Source: Anthracocystis setariae (taxonomy: Eukaryota > Basidiomycota > Ustilaginomycetes > Ustilaginales > Ustilaginaceae). From it: a DNA stretch of 64,000 nucleotides. The DNA is taken from NCBI GenBank assembly GCA_928724745.1, contig CAKMXJ010000002.1, positions 992,001 through 1,056,000 of the forward strand, read 5' to 3'. This document shows positions 20,727 through 30,872 of the stretch, one piece after another (the stretch's first letter is position 1; every line of letters begins with the position of its first letter). The notes under the pieces are model-generated. The model had not been told where the DNA came from, did no database searches, and saw nothing but the letters and a program-made list of their open reading frames with translations. Made by a program: the position numbers and the translations under genes.

Positions 20727-23700
20727 ATGCCGAATCTACCCGCAAGCTCGTTCGTCTCGGAGGCTTCTACTACCGTATCCCTCCGCAGAGGTTCAGAACA
20801 GCTTCCGCCTGCCCCATCCGACTCACGCGACAGTTGGCCACCGCGCAGAGCATCGCTGGGCCATGCTGTTCCCTCTGGCAGCGCCACCGAAATGCTTCGA
20901 GCCGCCTCTGCAATGGCGGCTCAGGCCAGCTCCGGCGTCGAAGGCTTGCAAGCCGTCAGCTCCGCTCTCCTCAACCAGGCCAAAGCCCAGGCATCGGCGG
21001 CTGCCACTCTAGCCCCCCCTCCACACCATCCTTCCCCGCCAAGTTCCATGCACCCTCGATCCACCCCCATGGCCCGCAACTGGTCCGATTCAGCTGGCTA
21101 CTCGGCTGCCATGAGCGCTCACATTGCTTCAACGCTCGAGCATCACATGATCAAGCCCAACGCAGCAGCACACCTTCCGCAATCCGCCGCTCCCATCAGC
21201 GCAGCCATGCACTCGCACGCCAGTCCACCTGATTCTGCCGATCCTCAAGTCCAGATGGGTCGCATTGCTGCACGCGCCGCTGCATGTGAAGCTCAAACAC
21301 AATGGCGAACTCAGCTTGCACTCCGGTCCACAGCAAGCACCGATGCTAATGCCAGTACATCGGCGTCTGCATCTGCAACCACGCACCCCAATGCTTCCCC
21401 TTCCACTTTCACTTCTTCAACCGCCACCACTTCGCCGGCTCAGCCAGCCTCTGACAACCAACACCAAAGCCAAGCTAATACAGCAGACATGTCGGTCACC
21501 CAGTATCTGCGTTATCTCGGCTTGAGCCACATCGACATGCCTTCACACGGAGTCGAGCAGTCTTTTGGAAGAGCCAGCACCGCCTCTTCACGCTACTGGG
21601 ATGCAACAAATCCGCACATGGGTTTCAGCCTGTCCGGGGTTCCCAGTATGCCCTTGATGCCCACGCCACCTCTTCAAATGCTACCACCACCTGCTTCGCC
21701 TTCATTTCGACGAAAACGGTCTCGAGGCCATCCGTCCAGTGCCTCGATCAGCTCCACCGACTCCAATGACACCAGCAACGACTTTGAACCCAACGTCATG
21801 TCGCCGTTCCCCTACCCTTTCCAGGTGGTACAGACCCCCGGCGGTACCGCCAGAGCAGGTTGGTGGGTGCCTATATCCGAAGTGCCTCCCGAGAAACGCG
21901 CTCAAGCCATCAAGATTGGAGACGAGCCTTCCACCTCGTCGCCACTTGCCATCCAGAGCACCAGCAAGCTTCCCTCCGTTCCAGAAGACGTTTCATTGGC
22001 AGATGGTAACGATTCCGATGCGGAAGCAGAGCTCCTCTTCCAACCCACCTATCGTGACTTTACTCAGGACGAGTATTCCACTCTCGCAACCGCTGCAGCC
22101 TATGCAACCGCAGCACTCACCAGCATCGCGTCCACACCAGGTGGTTCCTCCAACGCCAGCTCCTGGCGGCCCCTCGCCGCTTCTGAGCAAGAGGCGATTG
22201 CCAACCAGCTCAGGGCATGGGCAGGCCTTGAAGGTCCCCATGCCCAGGCTGAAGCGCGCAAAGCATTGGAACAACGTCAACAGCATATCATCAACCACGC
22301 TATCCACCGTGATCTACCCCGAGACGCCACGACCGATCCCAAACCATCCGAACAAGACGACAACGACAAGTTGGGTCGACCGGAACAGGCTGCACGCTTC
22401 TTCCCTCCCGACTTTGCCAGCCATTATCGCAGGCAGCTTCAGGCGCTTGCCGAGGGCTACTACACTCGTCTGCACAACGAAAACCTCACTCAAGCGCATT
22501 ATGCACAGCCTACTGCAAACGATTCTCTTGTCGACAAGCAGTTCCAAGACAGCGGCAAGAAGCGTCGTGACGATGACGGTCACCACACGATGCCAGCTGC
22601 GAAACCAACCCAAGCTTCCATCGCTGGCATCCAAGACATCCATACCATGCAACCTCCTGTCTTGACGCCAACGCTACGTCCAGGCGCAAGTGATCCAGTC
22701 GAGCTCCTGAGTGCAGCCTCCAACGCTGCCGGCCACGATATGTCTTCGCCCGAAGTGCGCGATCAACTGCTCCAATACGCGCACAACCTCTACACCCAGG
22801 GTCCATCCAAAGTCGACCCAGCAGCAAAAGGCACCGACAAACTTCATCCCACACTACTACCGCTTCTGCACACGCTGCATAAGCTCCATCCCAACCATCT
22901 TCCGACGCTGCTGCTGCTATCGTGCGCCTACTATGCAGCAGACAACTACGCAGGCTCGCTGTGGTACAACAATCTGATCCTACGCATCGACCCCAACTAT
23001 GTTGAGAGCATGAGCAACATCGGCACGACCCTTCGCGCTCTGGGCAGGTACCAGGAAGCAGAGAGCTGGTGGTGCAAGGCGGTTCGTTTACGACCTGGAT
23101 ACTGGGATGCGTACGAGAACCTGCTGGGTGTCATGTGTTCTCCCAATCCTTCACCGGCAAACAAGCCCGCTCACGGTGCAACGCAACAGTCGCAACCTGC
23201 ACAGCCGAGATTCAAGGAAGCACTTGAACTATGCGAGCACGTCGAGTCGCACGTTGTTGGTCAACAGAATCCGCCAGGCGTGTCGTTGCCCCTCTATATT
23301 CCACCGAGCTTGCCGCTCACGCAGGCTCCCCGATTGCAGAACTTGTTCTACGCAAAGGGTAACCTCAAGTTTGTCCTTCCTGACTTTGGTCCTGTTCCAG
23401 CAGCAGCCGAGTACCAAAAAGCGGTGGAAGTCGTTCTCTCGCCGGATAAGTCGAGCCGATCCAGTCTCCGTGATCTTGTGGTTGCCACGTGCGCTGTGGG
23501 TCTGCTGTCGATGGGTACCATGCTTCCAGGTACCGCAGCGGCGGCGGCGGCAATCGAGGTCGCCGTAGCGTTGGGCCTCAACCCTGCCAATCCGGAACAT
23601 GCCCTTGTTCTGACAAGCGGAGCTTTCAGCCGCTTCTGTCCCGGTGGGATCCTGGCGTTGGTCAAGTTGTCCGGCGATGTGGTCGTCAACACGTTGCTTC

Positions 23701-26700
23701 GTCTTGGAAATGGTCAGCTTCCCATGCTGCTACTGCTGCCCGAAGCAGCTTCGCAGCTATGTAAGGTCATCTTCGCCGAAACTGCCGGTACGCTCCCTGC
23801 GCTAGTCCGAATGCACGGTAGCAAGCCTCAAAATCCGACTACGCTGCAACAGGCGCAAAAGCAGGCGGCTCAGACCACCTCGACCATCTTGCTGACGTTG
23901 GCCAAGCTGTTCCAGGATGCTACTGCCAGTCCCATCGCCGGTCCGCATGGTCCGTTGACCTTGGGAGGCATCCCGCCATCCACCTCGCTGCTCCTTCCAC
24001 TGTACTACCTGTCTATCTCGATGCATGCGTCGGCCTCGACTTACAACAATCTAGGCATCCTGCTCTCGTCGATCCCCGTCGTGACCACCGTGATCAATGC
24101 GGCGGGTCAACCACAGCAGATGAACGGTCAAGCCCTTGCGATGCAGTACTACACCCAAGGGCTTCAGCTAGATCCGAAGCATCCGCACATCTACACCAAC
24201 CTGGGCTCGCTGCTGAAGGATCTTGGCCATCTCAACGAGGCGATCAAGATGTACCAGAAGGCGGTGGAGTGCAATCCGAACTTCGATGTGGCGCTGGCGA
24301 ATCTGGGCAACGCCATCAAGGATCAGGGCAGGACGCAAGATTCCGTGGCGTACTACAGGAGGGCGGTCAGCGTCAATCCCAATTTTCCCGAGGCGTTGTG
24401 TGGCTTGGTGAATGCGCTGCTTGCGGTATGCGACTGGCCAGAGGTGTATGCTGAGAAGCAAGGCGAGAAGGGCTGGATGACCAACGTTTCCGAGTTGGTG
24501 TCCAAGCAGCTCAGAGATGGGTGCCAGTACGGTGCAGGCGCATTCCAGACAGTAGCGAGGCTGGAGGAGTGGGTCCAGGCTATCGTTCAGGGTCTGGGCG
24601 ATACCCGTCCGAATGCAGTGCAGATCTGGACCAAGCGTCTGTCGGTGTTCTACCAACCTGGATTCGATAGGCCCGCGAACAATGTCTGCGAAGGAGGCTA
24701 CCTGATTCAACTGATTGAGAGAATGATGCGAAGGTCGCAGCGCAGATGGTACGTCGATGCCTATGGTGCTGGGATGGTCCAAAGTGCTTCCGAGCTCCCG
24801 AGAGTCTCGACGACTGCCCATGGAGCCAGCTACGCGCGGCCCAAGCTTCCCAGTTGTCTAGTGACGCCGTCGGTACCCACGGTGTTGCCGTTCCACACAT
24901 TCACCTACCCGCTCTCACCGCGACAGATCCGACTCATTTGTCACCGGAATGCACTGAGGATTTCGCAGACCACGCTCACCCAGATGTGGGTGCCCGATGT
25001 GGTCTACCCGCCTCCCTCGCCGCCCGCACCCAAGATCAACATCGGCTACGTCTCGAGCGACTTGAACAATCATCCGCTCGCTCACCTGATGCAGTCGGTG
25101 TTCGGGTTGCACGATCTTTCGCGCTTCAACGTCTTCCTGTACGCCACGACCGCTTCCGACGGTAGCCCCTACCGGCTCAAGATCGAACGCGAAGCACATC
25201 ACTTTGTCGACGTGTCGTCCTGGTCCAACCAGCAGATCGTGGAGAGGATCGTGATGGACAACATCCACATCCTGATGAATCTGAACGGGTACACCAAGGG
25301 GGCGAGGAATGAGGTGTTTGCCGCTCGGCCGTGTCCTGTGCAGATGGAGTTCATGGGGTTCGCGGGGAGCATGGCGAGTCGGTGGACGGACTGGGTGGTG
25401 GCGGATGCGATTGTTTGTCCGCCCGATATGACTGCCGTTGACCGGTGGAGGGGGCTCAAAGCGAGCGGGTTGGAGGAGGGAGGCGCGACGGATTGGGCGG
25501 CGGATCTGGATCCAGAAGAGGCGAGTGACGAGTGGGTGTATCCGGACCGGTTCATCTACATGCCGCATTCGTACTTTGTCAACGATCACAAGCAGGGGTT
25601 TAGGGAGAGCGAGGCGGTCCAACGTCACGAGGGGAGCGAGGAGGCGGTCCAACGTCACGAGGGGAGCGAGGAGGCGTTGTGGGAGGAGGAGGAGGAGAAA
25701 CGATACAAGATGCGCAAGGAGCTCTTCCCTACGCTGCCGGACGACTATGTGGTGTTTGCCGACTTCAACCAGCTGTACAAGTGCGATCCGATGCTGTTCC
25801 GGCTCTGGTTAAGGATCCTGAAGCGGGTGCCCAAGTCGATCCTTTGGCTGTTGAGGTTCCCGGCGGCCGGGGAGCATCATTTGTTGCGGGAAGCGAGGCA
25901 GTATGCTGGTGACGAGGTGGCTGCACGCGTGATCTTTACGGATGTGGCGCCAAAGCATATTCATATCCATCGCGGGAGGATTGCGGATCTGTTTCTCGAT
26001 ACGACCGAGTGCAATGCGCATACGACGGCGGCGGATATTTTGTGGTCGGGTACACCGGTGCTGACATGGCCGAGGCATAGGCATAAGATGTGTTCGAGGG
26101 TGGCGGCGAGTATTGTGTATGCGACTGGGTATGGCGGGGAGATGACGGTGGAGGGTGAGGAGGAGTATGAGGAGCGTGCGGTGGAGTTGGCGAGGAGTGT
26201 CGAGTATAGGTATTTGGATGGGGTGGGGAGGGAAGTTGAGGGGGAGGTGAGGGAAGGGAGGGAGAGGCGGGCGAGTGAGTTGGAGGCGGATCCGAAGAGT
26301 GTGGCTGCTCAGCCGCATGGGACGGGGGTGGGGGGAGGGGTTGGTCAGAGTGCGCAGATGGGTCAGGGGGCCAGTTCGTCGAGTCAGGAGGGCGAGGTGG
26401 ATGGAGTTGAACAGAGGAGCGATGCTGGAGAACGTCGTGGCAACGTTTCGATCCTTCCTCCGTCTCCTGCACCCGCGCCTACCGGCGTGTCGCTCGCCGA
26501 AGCGGCCAAACACCTGGACAGCAACGCTTGCACGTCTTCTGCGCTTGCATCTTCCATCCCGCTGCGAGCCAAGATCCGATTGCCGTCTTCGCCCGAATAC
26601 GCCGGCGCGGTCACGAGACGGCTACTACTGCGCAAGCAGGGAGGGCTGGGAGAGTTGAGGCGCAAGTTGTTTCTGAGCAGGGAGAGGAGCGAGTTGTTCG

Positions 26701-26879
26701 ATACCAAGCAGTGGGTGAGGGATTTGGAGAAGGGGTATGTCGAAGCGTGGAATAGGTGGGTGGATGGGGTGGATCATGAGGATGGGCCTGAGTGGGAACG
26801 GTTGGTGCGAGAAGGGAATGGTGTGGGGATGGCGCGGAGGGTGGAGAGGTCGGGTCATATTTGGGTTAAGGAGTTGTAG
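20727..26879 (+). CDS. Large O-GlcNAc-transferase-like protein (TPR + GT41)
   Basis: 2050 residues, intronless. The layout is that of UDP-GlcNAc:protein O-GlcNAc transferases. Residues about 1-640 are Ser/Pro/Ala-rich and likely disordered. A TPR-like region runs from about 690 to 1270, with clear repeats YTNLGSLLKDLGHLNEAIKM and VALANLGNAIKDQGRTQDSV. The GT41 catalytic region starts near 1430 (INIGYVSSDLNNHPLAHLM). His1449 and Lys1685 (FNQLYKCDP) match the His and Lys required in human OGT, and NLNGYTKGARNEVF and NAHTTAADILWSGTPV are family landmarks. The His-Lys distance is about 236 residues, too short to hold the extra domain found between the two catalytic lobes of animal OGT. Expected role is nucleocytoplasmic O-glycosylation of Ser/Thr, inferred. 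Budding and fission yeasts lack this family. A 30-bp tandem duplication lies at 25611-25670. The start is the first ATG after an open, CA-repeat-coding stretch. Confidence 0.9.
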   Translation: MPNLPASSFVSEASTTVSLRRGSEQLPPAPSDSRDSWPPRRASLGHAVPSGSATEMLRAASAMAAQASSGVEGLQAVSSALLNQAKAQASAAATLAPPPHHPSPPSSMHPRSTPMARNWSDSAGYSAAMSAHIASTLEHHMIKPNAAAHLPQSAAPISAAMHSHASPPDSADPQVQMGRIAARAAACEAQTQWRTQLALRSTASTDANASTSASASATTHPNASPSTFTSSTATTSPAQPASDNQHQSQANTADMSVTQYLRYLGLSHIDMPSHGVEQSFGRASTASSRYWDATNPHMGFSLSGVPSMPLMPTPPLQMLPPPASPSFRRKRSRGHPSSASISSTDSNDTSNDFEPNVMSPFPYPFQVVQTPGGTARAGWWVPISEVPPEKRAQAIKIGDEPSTSSPLAIQSTSKLPSVPEDVSLADGNDSDAEAELLFQPTYRDFTQDEYSTLATAAAYATAALTSIASTPGGSSNASSWRPLAASEQEAIANQLRAWAGLEGPHAQAEARKALEQRQQHIINHAIHRDLPRDATTDPKPSEQDDNDKLGRPEQAARFFPPDFASHYRRQLQALAEGYYTRLHNENLTQAHYAQPTANDSLVDKQFQDSGKKRRDDDGHHTMPAAKPTQASIAGIQDIHTMQPPVLTPTLRPGASDPVELLSAASNAAGHDMSSPEVRDQLLQYAHNLYTQGPSKVDPAAKGTDKLHPTLLPLLHTLHKLHPNHLPTLLLLSCAYYAADNYAGSLWYNNLILRIDPNYVESMSNIGTTLRALGRYQEAESWWCKAVRLRPGYWDAYENLLGVMCSPNPSPANKPAHGATQQSQPAQPRFKEALELCEHVESHVVGQQNPPGVSLPLYIPPSLPLTQAPRLQNLFYAKGNLKFVLPDFGPVPAAAEYQKAVEVVLSPDKSSRSSLRDLVVATCAVGLLSMGTMLPGTAAAAAAIEVAVALGLNPANPEHALVLTSGAFSRFCPGGILALVKLSGDVVVNTLLRLGNGQLPMLLLLPEAASQLCKVIFAETAGTLPALVRMHGSKPQNPTTLQQAQKQAAQTTSTILLTLAKLFQDATASPIAGPHGPLTLGGIPPSTSLLLPLYYLSISMHASASTYNNLGILLSSIPVVTTVINAAGQPQQMNGQALAMQYYTQGLQLDPKHPHIYTNLGSLLKDLGHLNEAIKMYQKAVECNPNFDVALANLGNAIKDQGRTQDSVAYYRRAVSVNPNFPEALCGLVNALLAVCDWPEVYAEKQGEKGWMTNVSELVSKQLRDGCQYGAGAFQTVARLEEWVQAIVQGLGDTRPNAVQIWTKRLSVFYQPGFDRPANNVCEGGYLIQLIERMMRRSQRRWYVDAYGAGMVQSASELPRVSTTAHGASYARPKLPSCLVTPSVPTVLPFHTFTYPLSPRQIRLICHRNALRISQTTLTQMWVPDVVYPPPSPPAPKINIGYVSSDLNNHPLAHLMQSVFGLHDLSRFNVFLYATTASDGSPYRLKIEREAHHFVDVSSWSNQQIVERIVMDNIHILMNLNGYTKGARNEVFAARPCPVQMEFMGFAGSMASRWTDWVVADAIVCPPDMTAVDRWRGLKASGLEEGGATDWAADLDPEEASDEWVYPDRFIYMPHSYFVNDHKQGFRESEAVQRHEGSEEAVQRHEGSEEALWEEEEEKRYKMRKELFPTLPDDYVVFADFNQLYKCDPMLFRLWLRILKRVPKSILWLLRFPAAGEHHLLREARQYAGDEVAARVIFTDVAPKHIHIHRGRIADLFLDTTECNAHTTAADILWSGTPVLTWPRHRHKMCSRVAASIVYATGYGGEMTVEGEEEYEERAVELARSVEYRYLDGVGREVEGEVREGRERRASELEADPKSVAAQPHGTGVGGGVGQSAQMGQGASSSSQEGEVDGVEQRSDAGERRGNVSILPPSPAPAPTGVSLAEAAKHLDSNACTSSALASSIPLRAKIRLPSSPEYAGAVTRRLLLRKQGGLGELRRKLFLSRERSELFDTKQWVRDLEKGYVEAWNRWVDGVDHEDGPEWERLVREGNGVGMARRVERSGHIWVKEL
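25611..25670 (+). repeat. 30-bp perfect tandem duplication inside the GT41 gene
   Basis: Two identical 30-bp units (25611-25640 and 25641-25670) encode EAVQRHEGSE twice. They sit in a loop between the two halves of the catalytic domain, so the reading frame is kept. Confidence 0.95.
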
Positions 26880-27161
26880 TCATCGTGTAGGTTGGCTTTT
26901 GCAACAAAGTCTGATGATGCAAGTTGACAGCGGACAGGAGTGATGTGTGATTTTGACACATGCGATCGCCAGCAGCTGGTCGGAGTTGTTTGGGTCACGC
27001 CATGGTAAGTAAGGTGGGGGTGGACGTGGGATGGGAGTTGGTTTGAGAGGGGGGGATGGTCCTACCTTGTGTCGATGGGAATTCATCACGGTACTTGTCG
27101 GGCGGTCTTTCATGGCGTAGTGTCATTATAGATACATTCCAGTGTGCACATTGTAATGGGA
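26880..27161. terminator. Convergent 3' region GT41 / WD40 gene
   Basis: 282 bp between tail-to-tail genes. No further feature was recognised. Confidence 0.3.
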
Positions 27162-28763
27162 CTAATCATCATGGTCGCTAGCCATCAATTCAGCCAACTC
27201 GGCTTCCTCTTCAGCGGTCATGCCTATCACGTCGTCCTCTCCCTTGATCGTGCGTGATGTGGGGGGTACAGAGTGTTCAGTTGCCCACGACAGCCCGTCG
27301 ACGCAAGAAGAGGCGTCCTTGATCAGCGTCATTTGGGGATCGGGTAAAGAGGGGAGGGTGGTCAAGTTCCACCTACGGATTGAACCGTCTAGGGAGGCTG
27401 AGATGAGCCATGCTTCCGACGCGGTGGTGGTGGGGAAGGGAGGGAGTGAGGTATCTGTCGGTTGCGCTGGGGGAAGTGAGGATGAGGGAGAGGGTGGATG
27501 ACGTAGGTAGAGCGCGAGCGCTGTGATGTCGTGCCAGTGTGCTTCGATGAGTTTGGTGTGATTGGGTTGGTGGATATGGATATGTTCATCGCTGCCTCCG
27601 GTGATGATGGTGTTGACGAATGCATCGTAGTGCGCATACGATGGCGGGAGGAGGAGGCAGAGGGGGAGGACGGTTTTCACAAAGTCACCATGGTGGATGG
27701 TGGTATATGCGGTAGTGATGGGATCTTGGGTTCCCAAAACCAATTGATTGCCTAATCTCGCCTTGGGGTGTTGTTGGGTCGGTTGGAGGAGGGGGGACAG
27801 TTTGAAGCCTTTGACGGATTTGTCTCCGGATGCGCCCCAGAGTTCGGCGACGAGACGATAGCGTGTGCCGTGATCGTCTTCGTGTGGTTCGCCCAGCCAC
27901 GCATCCGTCGCACCGCAGCTGACGGTGGGTTCGCCATCGAGTTCATCACGTCGAAACCCCGTACGGAGCTCATACACCGCGGTGGAAAACCCTTGAATCT
28001 CCCTCACCGTCTGCAACCTTTGCGTCGTGGCGTCGAGCGCGTGTTCGAGGATACGTCCCATCGAATCTGCCGAGTACAGCCGCGTGGTACCATCGAGTAG
28101 GACCAACGAAGACAGCGAGTTGACAGGTCGGGTATGCGCTTTATTCTGACTCACACACCGCAACGAACCATCATCGGTAGGTGTCCAGATCATGATCGAC
28201 TTATCACTTCCCCCCGTAGCAACGTACGTCTTGTCGGCCACGGTGAAGCAATGGACGCATTTGATAAAGTCGTCCATTGCGCCTTCGATGGTCTTGACTG
28301 GAGTTTGATCGTCCTCATCCGCGACGATGTTGTATATACGCAGAGCTCTATCCCACGACCCTGTCACCAACCTCTTCTTCCCCCCCTCCCCCTCCACGGG
28401 ATCACTTAAAAAGTCGAAACTCGTCACCGGCCCCCTCGCTCCCCTAAACACCCTTACCGTCCTACCCGTTTCCACCTCCACCTCCCTCACCACTCCCCCT
28501 GCCTCCGCCGTCCAAACCATCCCTCCCTCGACCTTGATCGCTAAAACGCGATAACGCCCTCCATCAGCACCCGAACCCTCCACTTCCAAATCATCCATCA
28601 CCATATCGGTCAACTTGGCATTCAACTGGATCGCATATCCAAACCTCATCCGCGCTTCGTCCGCTTTGACGTCAGAGGTGTATATAGCCTTGCGTGCACG
28701 ATACGTGCCAATCGCCTGCGAATACGACGTCTGAAAAAGCGTACTGTTGCTACTCGCTTGCAT
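27162..28763 (-). CDS. WD40-repeat protein of unknown function
   Basis: 533 residues, intronless. Repeats typical of a beta-propeller are visible: LVTGSWDRALRIYNI, YVATGGSDKSIMIWTP, RLYSADSMGRILEH, TIITGGSDEHIHIHQ and WLISASLDGSIRRWNL. The C-terminus carries a short acidic helix (GMTAEEEAELAELMASDHDD) that may be a docking tail. A Pro/Ser/Thr-rich loop interrupts the propeller near residues 425-455. I could not match it to a named WD40 family. I use the ATG at 28763 because the longer frame to 28781 has no ATG. The coding strand has unusually homogeneous C-rich codons in places. Likely a protein-interaction scaffold; partner and pathway unknown. Confidence 0.8.
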   Translation of the reverse strand: MQASSNSTLFQTSYSQAIGTYRARKAIYTSDVKADEARMRFGYAIQLNAKLTDMVMDDLEVEGSGADGGRYRVLAIKVEGGMVWTAEAGGVVREVEVETGRTVRVFRGARGPVTSFDFLSDPVEGEGGKKRLVTGSWDRALRIYNIVADEDDQTPVKTIEGAMDDFIKCVHCFTVADKTYVATGGSDKSIMIWTPTDDGSLRCVSQNKAHTRPVNSLSSLVLLDGTTRLYSADSMGRILEHALDATTQRLQTVREIQGFSTAVYELRTGFRRDELDGEPTVSCGATDAWLGEPHEDDHGTRYRLVAELWGASGDKSVKGFKLSPLLQPTQQHPKARLGNQLVLGTQDPITTAYTTIHHGDFVKTVLPLCLLLPPSYAHYDAFVNTIITGGSDEHIHIHQPNHTKLIEAHWHDITALALYLRHPPSPSSSLPPAQPTDTSLPPFPTTTASEAWLISASLDGSIRRWNLTTLPSLPDPQMTLIKDASSCVDGLSWATEHSVPPTSRTIKGEDDVIGMTAEEEAELAELMASDHDD

Positions 28764-29212
28764 ATCCGTTGGTGTGCGCAAGAGATCAGATCAACACTAC
28801 TCACAAAGATATCGAGAGAGAAAGAAAGAAAGAGAGAGAGAGAGTCAATGTACCCCGCGCAGTGTGTTGCACTCGAACGCGCGCGCCAGTGCGTTTCTTC
28901 TTACCGCGCGATAAAAAAAGTTACCCCCCTCCCCCCCACCACCACCTCCTCCTCCTCCTCCTCCCTTCCAGTCCAACACCCAAACTCACAACTCAACATC
29001 AACGCTGATCATATACCTAGCACAACCAACCAAGATTCGATTTTAAACATCTGATCTTTTTCTTTATATGAGCAGAGGAGTGGGGGGGGGTTGGAATTTT
29101 ACAGGGTAAAGAGAAACGAAAAGCCAAGTTCATCTACACGGGGGGGGGGGCAACGCTGAAAGCTACTACAGATTCCTGACGGCGCTGGGATGAAAATCCT
29201 TTGCTCTTCGAT
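28764..29212. promoter_or_regulatory. Spacer between WD40 promoter and citrate synthase 3' end
   Basis: 449 bp. A purine (GA/GAAA) tract at 28813-28844 reads CT on the sense strand of the WD40 gene, 50-80 bp before its ATG. A CTC repeat (about 28954-28972) and two G runs (29083-29092 and 29140-29149) lie toward the citrate synthase end. Confidence 0.4.
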
Positions 29213-30872
29213 TTACTTCTTAAGGAAAGCCTCGAGCGAGTCCATCGACATGGACTTGGGACGCTCGATGGGCATACCGAGGTACCTATCAGCGACCAAC
29301 TGGGGCAGAGCACCGATCGCGCGCGAGATACCAAAGATCACAGTGTAGTAAGTGAACTCGGTCAGACCGTACTGGTACAGAACGCAACCGGAAGCGGCAT
29401 CCACGTTGGGGAAGGGGTTCTTGGTCTTGCCGTGCTCCTTGAGAACACCGGGAGCCACCTGCGAAACCTTCTGCACAAGCTGGACGATCGAGCTCTCGCG
29501 CAGCTCGGGGCGCGTGTCGCAGAACTTGGACAGAGCGGTGAAACGCGGGTCGGGCTGACGCAGCACCGCGTGGCCGTAACCGGGAACAACACGGCCAGAC
29601 TTGAGCGTCGACCACAGGTACTCCTTGATCTTCTCGTCGCTCGGCTTCTCACCAACAGCCTTCTGCATGGCAAGCGCCCAGCCCAAAACTTCCTGGTTAG
29701 CGAGACCGTGGAGCGGGCCAGCAAGACCAAGAAGAGCAGCCGAGTAAGACAAGTAAGGGTCCGACAGAGCCGAGCCGACAAGGTGCGCAGTGTGCGCCGA
29801 AACGTTACCACCCTCGTGGTCACCGTGGATGGCAATGTACAGACGCAGGTAGTCGGTCATACCCTGGTTGTCACCGTAACCGATCATCTTGGAGTAGTTA
29901 CCGATCAAGTCGAGGTTCGAGTCGATGGCCTGCTTGCCGTCACCACGCCCGAAGACGTTGTAGTAGATACGAGCGGCAACAGCGGGCAGCTTGGCAATCA
30001 GGTCGATCGAGTCCTCGAGAACGGGGGCCCAGTACTCGGTCTTCTTGATACCCTTGGCGTAGGCAGCAGCGAACTTGCTGTCGTGGTTAAGGGCAGCGAC
30101 GGCAGCAGCGAACTGGGTCATGGGGTGGAGCGTCTTGGGGAACGAGTCGATGATCTTCTCGACGTGGGCGGGGAGAGCACCCTTGGCAGCGAGCTCAGCA
30201 GAGAGGCCCTTGACCTCCTCCTTGGAGGGGACGTTGCCGGTCAAAAGGAGCCAGAGCATGGACTCGGGGACTAAAGTATCAATATGAAAAGAGAGAGAGG
30301 TCTCGGGCGTTAGAAAGTGATTGTAGAAGGACAGCTATGTTGGATGCCCTCCGGCTACGCCAGCTTCTCGCATAATTTGCAAGGCAGGGCCGAGAGTCGG
30401 CCAGCTTTTGCTTTGTACGCCTTCTGCGAGGGCTACAAGCAGGCAATTCCCTTGCAGCTATGCGAGCGAGCAAGAAAAAAGGAAAAAAAAAAGAAAAATA
30501 CTTACGGATCTCGTTACCGTTGAGGCCGAGGTCAGCGGCGGTGGGGAGAACCTTCTGGGAGTCGGGGATGGACTTGCCGTGGAAAGTGATACCGGTCTCA
30601 GAGTCGAGAACGGAGCCCTCCCAGAGCATGACCTTGAGACCACGCATACCACCGAGAAGGTGCTGGAGCTGGATCTCACCGAGCTTGGACTCGCCGTGCT
30701 CGGCCTTGAGCTTCTTGAGCTGCTCCTGCTTGGCAGGGATGATCTCGGCGACAGCATCCTTGAGCGTCTTGGTGGAGGCGAATCGGACAGCACCGACACC
30801 AGCAGCGGCAGCGAACTGGCGGGTGGGGGCGGCAGCCCTAAGAGCGAGACGGGGGACGGTGAGCGACAACAT
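29213..30872 (-). CDS. CIT1: Citrate synthase, mitochondrial
   Basis: 474 residues from exons 30872-30506 and 30270-29213. The intron is 235 bp (GTAAGT donor at 30505, TTTAG acceptor ending at 30271). Condenses acetyl-CoA and oxaloacetate to citrate at entry to the TCA cycle. The leader ([20 protein letters not shown]...RFAST) is a mitochondrial presequence. Catalytic landmarks are [18 protein letters not shown] (first His), [15 protein letters not shown] (second His) and the family signature [13 protein letters not shown], with the active-site Asp expected in [11 protein letters not shown]. The protein ends FLKK, with no peroxisomal SKL-type signal, so this is the mitochondrial form rather than a Cit2-like or methylcitrate-specific enzyme. 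The intron was confirmed by recovery of [18 protein letters not shown] across the junction. Confidence 0.96.
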
